Assembly: GCA_947650285.1 (NCBI GenBank)
Contig: CANTFL010001332.1
Coordinates: forward strand, 744,001-808,000
DNA length: 64,000 nt
Direction of reading: 5' to 3'
Origin: Hyaloperonospora brassicae
Lineage: Eukaryota > Oomycota > Peronosporomycetes > Peronosporales > Peronosporaceae
The position numbers and the translations under genes are program-made. Below are positions 1-10,162 of the stretch, one piece after another (position 1 is the first letter of the stretch; the number at the start of each line of letters is the position of its first letter). Below the pieces are notes generated by a model. It had not been told where the DNA came from. It worked only from the letters and a program-made list of their open reading frames with translations, and searched no databases.

Positions 1-344
1 TATGATTAAATAATTGGCTTATATAAATTGATAAGTGGAGCTGCAGAAAACAAAGCACCCTTCCTCGGAATATTTAATCAATTTTGCCTGAACCAAGTAC
101 TGTAAATGAATGATTTACTTCGATAATTTCCATATATATAATTTCTATATCAATGACTTAAAAAGGGGCTCACCTCTTTTCAGAAGTAATGCTAACGGCG
201 AACCGATGTAGCTGTCATGTAACACGCGGCTGACGCATATTATCGGCAACGTTACTAGAAAGAACATAATAGATCTTGGATCGCGAGCATCTACTTGAAT
301 ATGGTGGATCGGAATATCTACTAAATCACTAGTCCGAGTAATTT
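1..344. other. Unrecognised sequence
   Basis: No gene, RNA or repeat is recognised here. It lies beyond the point where the gag remnant of element D stops being traceable. Confidence 0.4.
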
Positions 345-1341
345 AGTCGATCGAGTTGGCTCTTATTATGCACCGCAGTCGGGATCGTGGCATCACAGCG
401 ACAACATCTCTAGCCACGTACCAGCTAAAAAGTACACTTGTGAACGTCCATCTGGCTGGAAGCGTTTGAAGAAAAGCGCTGACGTATGAAACTTGCAACG
501 CGTCACTGCGCGTACATGATGTCTGGCGTGAATAGGAAAACTTGCCAAGTCGAAAAAGAAAGGTGATGGTGATCGGACAGGTGTAGATAGAACAAGAATG
601 ATCACAAGAACTGATTCGCGAGGGAAACTCGTGTAGCATCACAATCCTATAAGGTTGGCATACAGCGACCACCCGTGAGCGTATGCGTGCACATCATGCG
701 TACCTTGTTTGAGTCTCAGGAGCTCTGGTCGAGCACTGAACTCAGCCCTTGGCGGCTCAAATGTTCGTTTGAGCCGGGTATTAAAAGATTCTAGCGACTC
801 AAAAGCATATAGGTCGCTCATCGCCAGCCTTAAGGCCAAGTCTTGGCACTTCGTGCCAAGTGGGTTTGAGCAAATGTGATTTTCATTTGCTCATCGTCGA
901 TGCGACGTGCCTATATGGCTCTGTCTAATTCTACGAATTATAACAACCGGGAGTCTTCCTCGACTCCTCTGTACTTGGAGATGTCAACTTTTAAAGTTTG
1001 AAGCGACGCGTGTGCGTCGTCCCGCCCACAGCAGCATTAAATTGCCGCTATCTCAACAGCTCTGTCTGTTGAGCACCGAGTTCTTTCAACTGCTCAGCCT
1101 GTTGAGAGTCTTGCTGGTGAAGCAAGGCTAATTCCTCTCGTTTGGCGCCAAGTTCATGTTGAATGAACCTGGCGATGGTGACATGTTGTTGGTCTCTGTC
1201 AAGAGATTCCAATTTAGCGGTAACGCCAATGTCGCCCGCGTGAGAGTTCATTCGCCCTACCGCGGCCCGTTCGAGGTCACTAAAATGGGAAAAGCCTTCA
1301 CGTGTGACGTAAAAGCTCTCTCCCTCATCCATCATGTTCAT
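345..1341 (-). pseudogene. Element D gag remnant (Ty3/Gypsy)
   Basis: This is the start of a retrotransposon nucleocapsid precursor, the protein that packages element RNA. The ATG at 1341 opens a 97-codon frame that aligns by eye with the gag of element C at 28100: both have an acidic start, an SxLE-type segment, RDQxHV and a Gln-rich coiled coil. The reading then breaks. It resumes at about 839 with the gag motif TFEPPRAEF, which is identical to TFEPPRAEF in element C, followed by KQG and VHAYA. Weaker, frameshifted similarity continues to about 345. The LTR and PBS lie directly upstream on the same strand, which fixes the orientation. Protease and pol are absent, so D is a 5' fragment. At least three frame breaks make it non-functional. 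Confidence 0.75.
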
Positions 1342-1370
1342 GATAGATAAGATTCTTGGTCTCTGGAAGG

Positions 1371-1387
1371 ACTACAAATTGCTACCA
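1371..1387 (-). other. Element D primer-binding site
   Basis: On the minus strand this reads TGGTAGCAATTTGTAGT, two bases inside the LTR. It matches the PBS of C (TGGTAGCACTTTGTAGTC) and A (TGGTAGCACTTGTAGTC). The first eight bases are complementary to the 3' end of typical eukaryotic initiator-Met tRNA; the rest is not. Confidence 0.6.
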
Positions 1388-1389
1388 GG

Positions 1390-1860
1390 TGTAACGGGGC
1401 ATGCTCTTGCTCAGATAACTGAGCAAGGCCTTTACATGATAACAATACAAGGATGCGTACGCCCGACGTTAGGTACAATTGGCGTGAAGAAGCGCGACCA
1501 AGAAAATACAGAATCCGACAGCTCTGTCTTGAGGTATAAGTATAACCGTTATTTAATACGGTTATGTTTCCTACTATCTCATTATTCGTCTTAATCTAAA
1601 TATATTAAACTATTGTCTCCTATGTGAATCTTCTGTCCACCACCCATTGTGCGCGTCCAGCAGCGATTGGTGGTTAAATTGGTTGATGTACCGTGTACAT
1701 CAACCAAGAAGTGGATCCCTCCACGAATATTACCCTTAGAGATAATATTCCGACAACATCGCTTTTCTCGAGTGATGTTAATTAAATATTATCAAAACAA
1801 AAAATATTCAAAATCGATACTTTTGTACCAACTTTTATGTAACGGGCTCACCCCGTTACC
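1390..1860 (-). repeat. Element D 5' LTR
   Basis: A 471-bp LTR, read on the minus strand. It starts GTAACGGGGTGAGCCCGTTAC (first base mutated from T) and ends just before the PBS with a GTTACA terminus. The same start and end occur in the LTRs of A and C. The middle is AT-rich and contains CACCAATCGCTGCTGGACGCG-like sequence shared with the C LTR, but overall it is strongly diverged, so D is an older relative of C. Confidence 0.7.
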
Positions 1861-2759
1861 TTAGGTTTAAGTCTCCGAAAAGTCAACACAACGTCCTCAT
1901 GTTCTCCAGTATACTATTATTACGACCTTAACGAGGGGCACGTGCCGTCCAAGTTATAATAAGTTGAACACCACACTGTGCTCCAGAAGACCCGCCTTGG
2001 TACATTGGCACACTTGGCTGCCGACATGGCGTTCTCTCGTCTGGATTCGACCTGAAGATTGCTTGTCTTTTATTTCATAGGAGTCTGGACAATTTTACTG
2101 TGCGCGACTGCATGCATAGAAGAGAGCAACACAAAAAGAAGCATAATGTTTGTGTGACTGGGCGTGAGATGTCATCGACAACTAATGGTTCTATCTCGAA
2201 TTGGGGGTGCTATTAAACTGTGTGATGAATTAAATAAGTTAAACTAGCAGAGACGCTCAGCAAACAGTACCTTGACAAAGACCACAAAGAATTGCAGCAA
2301 AGAGGCAGATGTGCAGCTGAGCGTTATTTCCGATAAACAATGATACGCCTGCCTCAAGAAAATGTAATGTGACGGCATACGGGTTCAAGTTCCTTTGCTC
2401 GGATTTTACAGTAGTCGTGTACGTCATTTTGCGTCGACCTTATATTGGATAGTCCAGGTAGATTTGCCCTGTGAAACCTCCAGCGGGATCCCGAATATGC
2501 GACACAGAGACTACAAGTCGTCCTGTTTTGCTGCTCACGAAACATAGACAGAGCTCTCAAAGTGAATTAACCTCAACGAACGTTTCCATTTCGCTTTTGC
2601 TGTCGTATTAGCGGGTGTCTCGTCCGATTCATATTTGATCAACGTGGCCAATCCGCACTAGCAAGATTTCCTTTCCTTAGCTCTTAAATGGAGCGATCGA
2701 AGCGAGGATATGTGCTAGGAAGAAGCAGCGCACCGAACTGCATTTCAGCTCTTTGAGGC
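1861..2759. other. Unrecognised spacer
   Basis: About 0.9 kb between the LTR of D and the left LTR of A. The only open frames are short (68 codons or fewer) and have no recognisable motif. Confidence 0.4.
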
Positions 2760-3291
2760 TGTAGCGGAACTACACATCTCCTTAAGTCAGAGTTAGATTT
2801 TAACGCCCAATGAGCAACTTTGGTTATACGAACCCGACTCAAAGAATCAACAGCTCATAGAGCTAAGGTTTGGTTCAAAGAACCCGACTCAAAGAGTCAA
2901 AAAGCTTAGAGAGCTTACGGTCATTGTTTTAGGGGAACCCAAACGATTCAGAGAATCAACGCACAGAGTGCAAGGAGTAGCTGCCTTATCAAGGCGTTGT
3001 TACCTCCTCAACGATCGCAAGACGCCTCAAAGAGGCACATGTCTATCGGATCAGAATGGGAACTGAATTGTGTTTCTTTTTTTAACCTAAAAGAACACCT
3101 TAGAACAAAGTAATTAATCTACTCGCTAATTTCCTAAATAAACCTCTTCAAAAGATCTCGTAATCAATGGTTGACAGACATCAGTCTTCAACAATTGATA
3201 CTGTGTTTTGATATTACTTTAAAAGGGGATCCCATCCCTTGTGTGCACCACACCTATTTTCGACTACCAGTCGACGTGTAACCCCTTTACA
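2760..3291 (-). repeat. Element A 3' LTR
   Basis: 532 bp, collinear with 23339-23818. It is longer because about 52 bp around 2868-2920 (AACCCGACTCAAAGA-type unit) is duplicated in tandem. Termini are TGTAGCGG and TTTACA on the plus strand, the latter mutated from GTTACA in the other copy. Confidence 0.9.
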
Positions 3292-3306
3292 CCGTCCCCC
3301 ACCAGA
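3292..3306 (-). other. Element A polypurine tract
   Basis: On the minus strand this reads as a G-rich purine run (GGTGGGGGACGG) ending exactly at the LTR border. That is the expected primer for plus-strand synthesis by reverse transcription. Confidence 0.65.
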
Positions 3307-3505
3307 CTGACGTTACCACAAAATGTAAATCGAACTCTTTCTTCGAAGAGGACGGTGTGTGTGCGCTTCAACCTTCACGACTGGAAAAACACAAAACACC
3401 ATGGTATCGCCACCCCATAAGTCCTCGACTCTCTCTTCCTACTTCGGCATTTGTGTGGGGGTGGATAACGGTAGCGATACCGATATCCATGGTGAAGAGA
3501 GGACA

Positions 3506-4255
3506 ATGTCCGACTCACCAGTACAAGAGGCATCGCCTCATACTGCACCAAACCCATTTGCCGAGCGTGGCGAAGCCAACGCGCCATTGGCGCCGCATCA
3601 AACACCCATCGTGGGCGATGCCATCATCACCAATCCACTTGAATACCAACAACAGTTGGCTATCTAACGAGAGGAGAGAGCTCAGATCCGTATGCAGCTT
3701 GCTGCAACGCTTGAGGGTCGTCTTGGCTATCTATTCATCCCATTCAGTGTGGAAGAGCGTATACCTCAAACGACAGGTCATTCTTTGGCAACGTGGACCA
3801 TTGGCGCTGAGCCAACATCTTCTGATGAGGTAGCGAGTCGACAGGCACTTCGCGAGAGGTACCTGCAACCTTACATGACGACTCAGAGTCAATACAAGTT
3901 GCGACTTGACACGCAAGCACGGGGTGCACCGGTTCCACCGATGAAGGGTATACCAATCCTCCTATTCGCAGGCGAATCTCAGGAGGAAGAAGACAACGAT
4001 TTTGTTCGCTGGGTGCATCGGAAACGACACCTCAGCAGCGTGTTAGCTCTCAGAGCAAGTGCCGATGTGGCAGATGTTCGTCTAGAACGAAAGCTTCGAT
4101 ATGATCACGCCAAGCTGAAGGCCAGAGGCCCGTTGCGAACTCGCACACGCTATGCTCCGGCTGTGCCGATTGACGTGGGTGTTGGTCAAGCGATACCCCA
4201 CTACCCACCTGCCTCCACCACTATTGGTGAGAAGCGCTCTCGGTCGAAGGGATGA
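3506..4255 (+). pseudogene. Antisense reading frame in the 3' region of element A, unknown function
   Basis: A 250-codon frame from ATG 3506 to TGA 4253-4255, on the strand opposite to A. It starts 215 bp inside the 3' LTR and overlaps the last 55 bp of the chromodomain frame. One in-frame TAA (3665-3667) breaks it after 53 codons; otherwise it is open. The predicted protein begins MSDSPVQEASPHTAPN. It is rich in Gln, Glu and Ala up to the middle, with a likely helical stretch after the stop (REERAQIRMQLAATLEGRL), an acidic patch GESQEEEDND near residue 155, and a basic tail. No family is recognised. The sense strand in this interval has only short frames (76 codons or fewer), so this is the better coding candidate. 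It lacks visible similarity to the antisense frames of B and C. Confidence 0.55.
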
Positions 4256-4677
4256 CCCCTGCCAAGATGTTCAAAAACATCAACGGCGTATGGGCAATCC
4301 TGCCGAAGGGGTATCTCACACTCCCACGAGTTCTCCGACTCCGGGTACCCTCGCCACTTTACCAGATACTGGTATTGACCCTGACGACGGCGTCGTTTCA
4401 GGATTTTCTCCACATGGAACTGGTGGTTCCCTTGCTCATCGAGCAGCGTCGGAGGTGGTCGGTATACCAAAGTAGGAGCACGAGAAGGTGCTTCTCGAGC
4501 TGAGTGGTCTCCTTGAGACATTGGATAAGACCCGGAATGGGTGTGACGCGATGCAAGCCCGTGTTGAGGTGTTGGAGTTGTACCAAGCCCGTGTCCAGGC
4601 ATTCGAGTTGGGCCAATCCCGGATGGAGGATCAGCTTGACTTCCTGATAAGGATTCAGCAAATGTTGGCAAGGCCAA
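4201..4677 (-). pseudogene. Element A chromodomain at the end of pol
   Basis: The C-terminal targeting module of a chromovirus integrase, which steers integration to marked chromatin. The 158-codon frame has a low-complexity linker rich in Gly, Pro and His (residues 1-70). Residues 86-137 form a chromodomain: FHVEKILKRR, YLVKWRGYP, SENSWE. The aromatic-cage positions appear as F/V in the first strand and W, Y and W later. The frame ends in EAGG and a stop at 4201. It overlaps the antisense frame on the plus strand. The frame is offset from the upstream integrase, so a frameshift separates them. Confidence 0.8.
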
Positions 4678-4678
4678 C

Positions 4679-5830
4679 TTATGCGGCGTAAGCGCCTCTC
4701 AAGTTCACGTGGGACGGATTCCAATACAGATCAAGCAATCCAACGTAGAACACAGGGTGTGTGCGCAGTTTGCGCGAAAGGTTAAGCTTATACGCAATTC
4801 CTTTCTTGGCGACGACCGTGAAAGGTCCAATGAAGCGCGGACGCAACTTTGTCTTGAAGACGGCAGACGCTACATTTGTAGGCAAGTTTTTAGCATTGAG
4901 TAGAACTTGGTCTCCGCACTCATAACGTTCAATACAACCTCTGCCTTTAGCATCAGATTATTCCTTCTGCATGTCTTGGCTATCAGCCAGTGCGTCACGA
5001 ACATGTCGTAATACATTCAACCGCGTAGCGAGAAACTCGCTTACCTGTTTTTAAACACTCGCAGGGCTGATATAAGCAAGCCGATCGGCAACTCCTCCCC
5101 CTCCAAGCCCTGAACCACGCAGTGGTAGCGTTAAAGGAACGCGAGGGTGTGTGAGACCATTTACATAGAACGGAGGATAGCCGGTAGAGGCATGCACGGC
5201 GTTGTTCAACGCAAACTAAACGACAGGGAGCATCGAACTCCAACGATTAGGCGTTTCAGCGCAAACACTGCGCAAGATGTCACCGATGATGCGATTCACT
5301 CGCTCGGTTTGACCATCAGTTTGAGGATGATCCGCTGTGAACATATCCAATAGTGTGCCGAGCACCTTGAAGATGTGTTTCCAAAACTTCCCAGTGAAGC
5401 GAGGATCTCTATCAGAGACAATTTCCACAGGCAAACCGTGTTGTCGAAACACTCGATCGATAAACAGCGTAGCTGTACCATCATCATCAACGATATCTGG
5501 CACAGCCGCCAAGAGAGCTATCTTGCTCAACGGTCAACAAAGACCTCAATACCCGTATTTCCACAAGAATCTTTTGGCAAACCGAACAGGAAATCCATAT
5601 CGATGGACTCACAACACCCCTTGAATACAGGCAAACTAGCCAGCGTCGCGGCCGCGTGAGGTGAGGGTTTCACCCGTTGACACGTTTCACACATACGAAC
5701 ATATGTGATTACCCATTTGTAGAGTTTAGGCCACCAATAGCATTGGCTCACAGAGCCTTAGGTCTTCTCACGACCGAGGTGACCACTCAACGCAGTATCA
5801 TGTGCCTCATAGAGAATCAGATGCTTCAAC
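4679..5830 (-). pseudogene. Element A integrase
   Basis: Catalyses insertion of element cDNA. The zinc-binding region begins with SGHLGREKT, which is followed by a stop codon, and contains CETCQRVKPSP (5751-5527); the His and CxxC ligands are visible. The catalytic core follows. It contains SIDMDF (first Asp) before a frameshift near 5530, then SDRDPRFTGKFW (second Asp) and DGQTERVNR (Glu). All three acidic residues of the DDE triad are therefore kept, but on different frames. The C-terminal GPF/Y module (RFIGPFTVV, HPVFYVGLLDLY) is at 4885-4679. At least three breaks inactivate it. Confidence 0.85.
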
Positions 5831-6065
5831 ACCTAATCATGAGGTACAACGATGCGAGGGGTATACCTTACATCCGTGCTATTGCACAACAGGTCTTGGT
5901 CGATAGAATATCGATGTAGCCTCGCACTCAAACGTGCCAACAATTTAATGTCTGAGTCGTTGAACTCCTCGCTCCCTACATCACGCAGCAGCGCTACACA
6001 GTGTTCATCTTTGGTATATGTCGAACGAATGAGGTCAGTGACCGATGATGACAGAGTCATTACAT

Positions 6066-7601
6066 GAGCAAGCTCATAGTCAGGCCGCGGAACAACGTAT
6101 CAGCCAAAGAATTCTGCTTGCCCGGCTTGTACGCCACCTTGAAGTTGTATTCTGCAGAGAAGGAAAGCCAACGAGCCATTCGCTGAGAGAGGTGTGGCGA
6201 CTGGGTCGCAGTGCGTAATTACGCGTGATCGGTGTAGACCACAAAAGGCTTAGAGCCAAGCAGATGAACTCTTCATTTGACGAGAGCATACTTCGTTGCA
6301 AGTAGCTCTTTGTCATGAACAGGATAGTTCTTTTCAGCTGCTTTCAGCTGTCGGGACTCAAACGTGATGACGCGTTCCCGTTCATCAGAATCTGTCGGTA
6401 ACAGGGCGCTGCCTATGGCAAAGTCAGATGCGTCACAGACGACACTGAAAGATCGATCAGGATCAGGCAAAGCCAAGATTGGGGCATGAAGGAGACTCTT
6501 CTTTACTGCTTGAAAAGCAGTATGCTCGGTGCTAGTCCAGCACCATTCCACATCCTTTTTAAGGAGATTAGATAATGGCCGAGCCATATCTGCGTAATTC
6601 GCACAATACTTGTGCAAGTAATTGACAAGGACAAGCCACTTACGTAAATCCTTTTGGTTCTTTGGAACCGGCCAATCAAATATGGCTTTTACCGTAGCGG
6701 GGTCCGCTCTAAGGCCTCGCTTACTAATAAAGCACCCCAAAAAAGGAATCTCTTCTGCACCAAGGATGCACCAAAGATGCACTTAGACGCGTTGACGTAC
6801 AACTTGTTCGTGCGCATGCACTCGAGCACCGCTCTTGAATGGTCAATGTGATTGTCCACATCCGATCATCCGTTCATTGCACGACTATGGACAAAGATGT
6901 CATCAAAGTACGTCTGTGCATATCCTCGGTGAGGTCTGAACAATTCTTTCACAAGACGACTGAATGTATCCGGTCATTTTATAACCCTTGCGGCATAACA
7001 ATCCACTTCTAGAGGATACTGCTCGGAGTGCTGGCCGCTGTCAGCGGAACATCGCTCTCTCGCATAAGCAGCTGGTAATAACCATCGACTAAGTCGAGTG
7101 TACTGTACATTGTACATCCCACCATATTGTTCTGAAGAACATCCTTCCTCGGAATTGGTGTCTGAGCCGGGATGGTGGCCGCATTAAGCTTATTGTAAGC
7201 ATGAACAATGCACCACTTCCCATTAGGCGTTTTGACACAGAAGGTCGGTGTGGAATGGGGAGATTTGCTCTCACGAACCATGCCTGCCGCGAGCTTTGCA
7301 CAAAAGAAGTCGTCTATGACGTCACACTGCTCCTTTGGCAAAGGCCACTGCCGTGTTACGCAGTATTTAGTTCTAGGAACTAGGTCAATTTCGTGACGCA
7401 CACTCTATCAGGAGGTAAGAGAGACGGCGGGTCGTGACACACCACGTCTTGGAATTCATTTACCAAAGGATAAAACGTATCAAGAGAATCCTTAAGGATC
7501 GCGGATCCACTGCGGGCATCCAATGCCTCCTTTGTGTCCTTGAGGACGGACTCGTCCAACAAAGAGGATGAGTTCAATCTTACGTCGGGTCGGATGATCA
7601 C
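6066..7601 (-). pseudogene. Element A reverse transcriptase and RNase H
   Basis: Copies element RNA and removes the template. A pre-RT spacer lies at 7601-7400. The fingers and palm start with HEIDLVPRTKYC and QWPLPKEQ, then SPHSTPTFCV, NKLNAATIP and STLDLVDGYYQL. The catalytic box is YFDD (6899-6910, TYFDDIFVHSR), reached through two frame changes between 7008 and 6783. The connection domain follows (LGCFISKRGL, IFDWPVP). RNase H has CDASDFAIGSALL (first Asp), DKELLATKYAL (Glu) and TDHA (Asp, in a shifted frame near 6240). The catalytic residues are mostly kept, so the damage is mainly stops and frameshifts. Confidence 0.88.
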
Positions 7602-8222
7602 TGAATTGGATAACTTCCGGCCTGCAAGGCTATGCTAAAGTCGCCATCAGAAATTTCATCTAGTTCGAAGAGAGCGTCCATGGACGTAAGCGTTGCGAGA
7701 CGTATGTTACCATCAACATGACCAGTTACTCCATTAACAAGTATGTATAGTGTATTATTACTATTTTACTATGTGAAGTTTATGACGTGGGCGCTTAACA
7801 GTTGCCACCCGATGCTGGAATTGGTATCTCAAAGAAACCTTACGCCTCCTTGAGGTCGGGACAGTAGGGTCCCCGTGGTTGCTATTTATCTGAGCACGCT
7901 CTATACGAGAGCTCATGTCTTAAACGATATCCGGTGAAAAGTCACGTAACTCGAACACTTCACCCAGTGGATTTACACGTACCACTTTACGTACAGCATC
8001 CAGGCCTAGCCCTGAAAACTCTGGTTACTCGCCAACAATGTCATTACCGACATTCAGCGAGGTGCCATCTCGGCCGCCCTCACTTAGTGGAATTTCACGT
8101 GCCACCCCTTTCACATCAAAGAAATTACATTCTTGATGTCTCGGCTCTAGGCCAACCATGCCTGCAGCATGCAGTGACTCATTATCGCAACTAGTATCAA
8201 TTAACGGAGTACAGCTCTCTTC

Positions 8223-8726
8223 TTATACGGTAAAAGAGCTCCGCTTAATTTTAATGTCATTGATATTGGAGTTAATTAGCTCGGACATACCAATGTCCAG
8301 CATATTGACATCTTCCGTCAATGGCTCGCGCCAACAGTGCTTTTCTCGCCTATTAAAGGTAGTTTCATCACTCTCCAAAGCTTCGCTAGGAACATTGCGC
8401 GTGGCGCCTAAGGTCTTGGACCTCCAATTAATCCATGGATCATGGCGTTCAAGCCAAGCCATACCTAGGATGAGATCATATCTAGAATCTAACTCGAGGA
8501 CAAGACTGCGTTCAATGCTGTCAAAGCCCAAAAACTTCACATCCAAGTTCAACGGAACCTAGGCACCGTGACGCGACTACCAGTCGCTAAACGAACGGTG
8601 ATCGAACTACCTTCATGCGCTTTGAGCGCTTCAGCATATCGCTGACTTCCCTTGAGAGAACTACGTCGAGCATACTTGCATGATGCTCCGGGGTCGATCA
8701 AGATCGACCAATGCTTCTCAAAGCCT
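8223..8726 (-). pseudogene. Element A retropepsin (aspartic protease)
   Basis: Processes Gag-Pol. The active-site region near 8700 reads ILIDPGASCKY, so the usual D-S/T-G-A is D-P-G-A. LATGSRVTV follows, then a frameshift near 8565. The second half is open from 8552 to 8223: FLVLELD-like strand, RYDLILGMAWLERHDPWINW. This is the conserved C-terminal ILGM/WL signature of oomycete Gypsy proteases. Confidence 0.75.
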
Positions 8727-8739
8727 TAAATTTTCGCCC

Positions 8740-9149
8740 TGGTGACAAACAAGACTGGCTTGTATCCACGCTCTGTGCTGGCGTGCACAGAGCTCAGTGG
8801 GGCTAAGCCCTGTTTCACTCTACCTCGTAGAGAAGTGACAGAACTCAGTTCTACCCCAGTAGGGCGCCCCGCACCTACTGAGTGTCAACGTTTCCCCGTG
8901 CCATTCCAGGTTCCTAGTCGGGGCTGGGGTTTCGACCCATAGGAGTCGGTTGTTGCTTACGCAAAAGACAAAAGGGACGCAAGTGTTAAGTGCTTCCGCA
9001 CACATATTAGCGTCTCACTTCCCGTTGTTGCTCTGCAAACTGAAGCTCCGCTTCACCTTTATCTTAAGCAAGGCTAAGATCCATCAGTTCTGGCTTACAG
9101 GAAGCCGAGGTGCTCACAGAGGTTGCCCTCGCAAAGCTTGGGTTGGACC
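8740..9149 (-). pseudogene. Element A gag, C-terminal part
   Basis: Continuation of the gag interrupted by B. Directly after the junction the frame reads SNPSFARATSVSTSAS and then PELMDLS, matching the EPMDLS motif that precedes the gag zinc knuckle in element C (EPMDLC). Several stops and frameshifts follow, and no intact CCHC knuckle can be read. Confidence 0.65.
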
Positions 9150-10162
9150 TGTGGTAAAGCGACTATGAAAATTCGCTACAGAGGAACTGATCGCATTTCC
9201 GTTATGTCCGAGCCAGGTTACGGTTAGCGGCCCGGTCCCACATCTGGTCAGATTGCGTCCATTGGACAGTCAGACTAAAATGGATATCAGATCGGGCAGG
9301 TTGGGACCTGCGATCTTGGATCAATGTATGAGGCGGAGGGTAACGTTGGCGATCAGTCGACCAAAAAGGGAGCCGCAATTAGCAAGGCAATCGCGATCAA
9401 GGAGGCGATCGAGATCGTGATTAGTGATCGAGATCGTGATCAGTGATCAGGTACGCGATCGAGATCAAGTGTATGATCGCGATCAAGTTGGTGTGGAGCA
9501 CACCATGTGATCCGCGATCAGTAATGCGATCACGATCAGGAAGCGATCGAGATCGTGAGTAGAGATCAGGTAGGTGATCGCGATTAGATAAGTATATCAG
9601 GTGTTGGCCACGCAAGTACAAGATCGCTACCGTCTAGAGAGAGCGGCATGTGGCAAATGATGTCCAAGACATGGGGATAGGGATAGGGTTGTTGGGTTTG
9701 ATTGGTTAACATTAAACAGAGTTCAATTTGCTTCAAAGTACACGTGTCGACTTCTCCTCCGGGTGGATCATTGGCCACCCGACGTCAAGGAAAGGTTTAC
9801 ATACTTTAATCAAGGTCTACATTTGGACAAGGCGATCTGTTACAGGTCAGGGTGACTCATATCGAGCACTCACAAGCATACAAGTGATCGCGTGACGAAT
9901 TCCACATGATCACAACAACCCCGATCGTGGTGTGAAGATTTCCACACCGTGATTCAACCTCGACCCCATCGCAAACACGGTCAAGTTTTCCATTGACACG
10001 AGTCTACCTGGAAGAGTGCAACCCGCCCCACCGAAGGGTACACAAGGTGAGGAAGACAATCAAGAACACGAAATCGGAGTACCCCCTCCGTTAGTCGGTC
10101 GTCCGGGCGTCAATGGAGAGTTGGGATCGGCTCCTCAAAAGAGCGATCACCACTCCACCACA
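9150..10162 (+). repeat. Element B 5' LTR
   Basis: 1013 bp, starting TGTGGTAAAGCGAC and ending CCACTCCACCACA. It is collinear with 21504-22515. The first 690 bp are nearly identical between copies, whereas the last 320 bp differ at more than 20 positions. Confidence 0.9.
9386..9595 (+). repeat. GATC-rich imperfect repeat inside the B LTR
   Basis: Nineteen GATC tetramers occur in about 210 bp, against an expectation of about one. They are arranged as imperfect units such as GCGATCGAGATCGTGATCAG. The other LTR has the same block at 21740-21949. Confidence 0.8.

Noticed and set aside
3357..3833. 158-codon plus-strand frame overlapping the A antisense gene
   Set aside because: It is in another frame from the better antisense reading and has no motif.
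4488..4691. Coiled-coil-like plus-strand frame opposite the A integrase-chromodomain linker
   Set aside because: It lies beyond the antisense stop at 4255 in a low-complexity linker; the repeats on the sense strand explain its heptad look.
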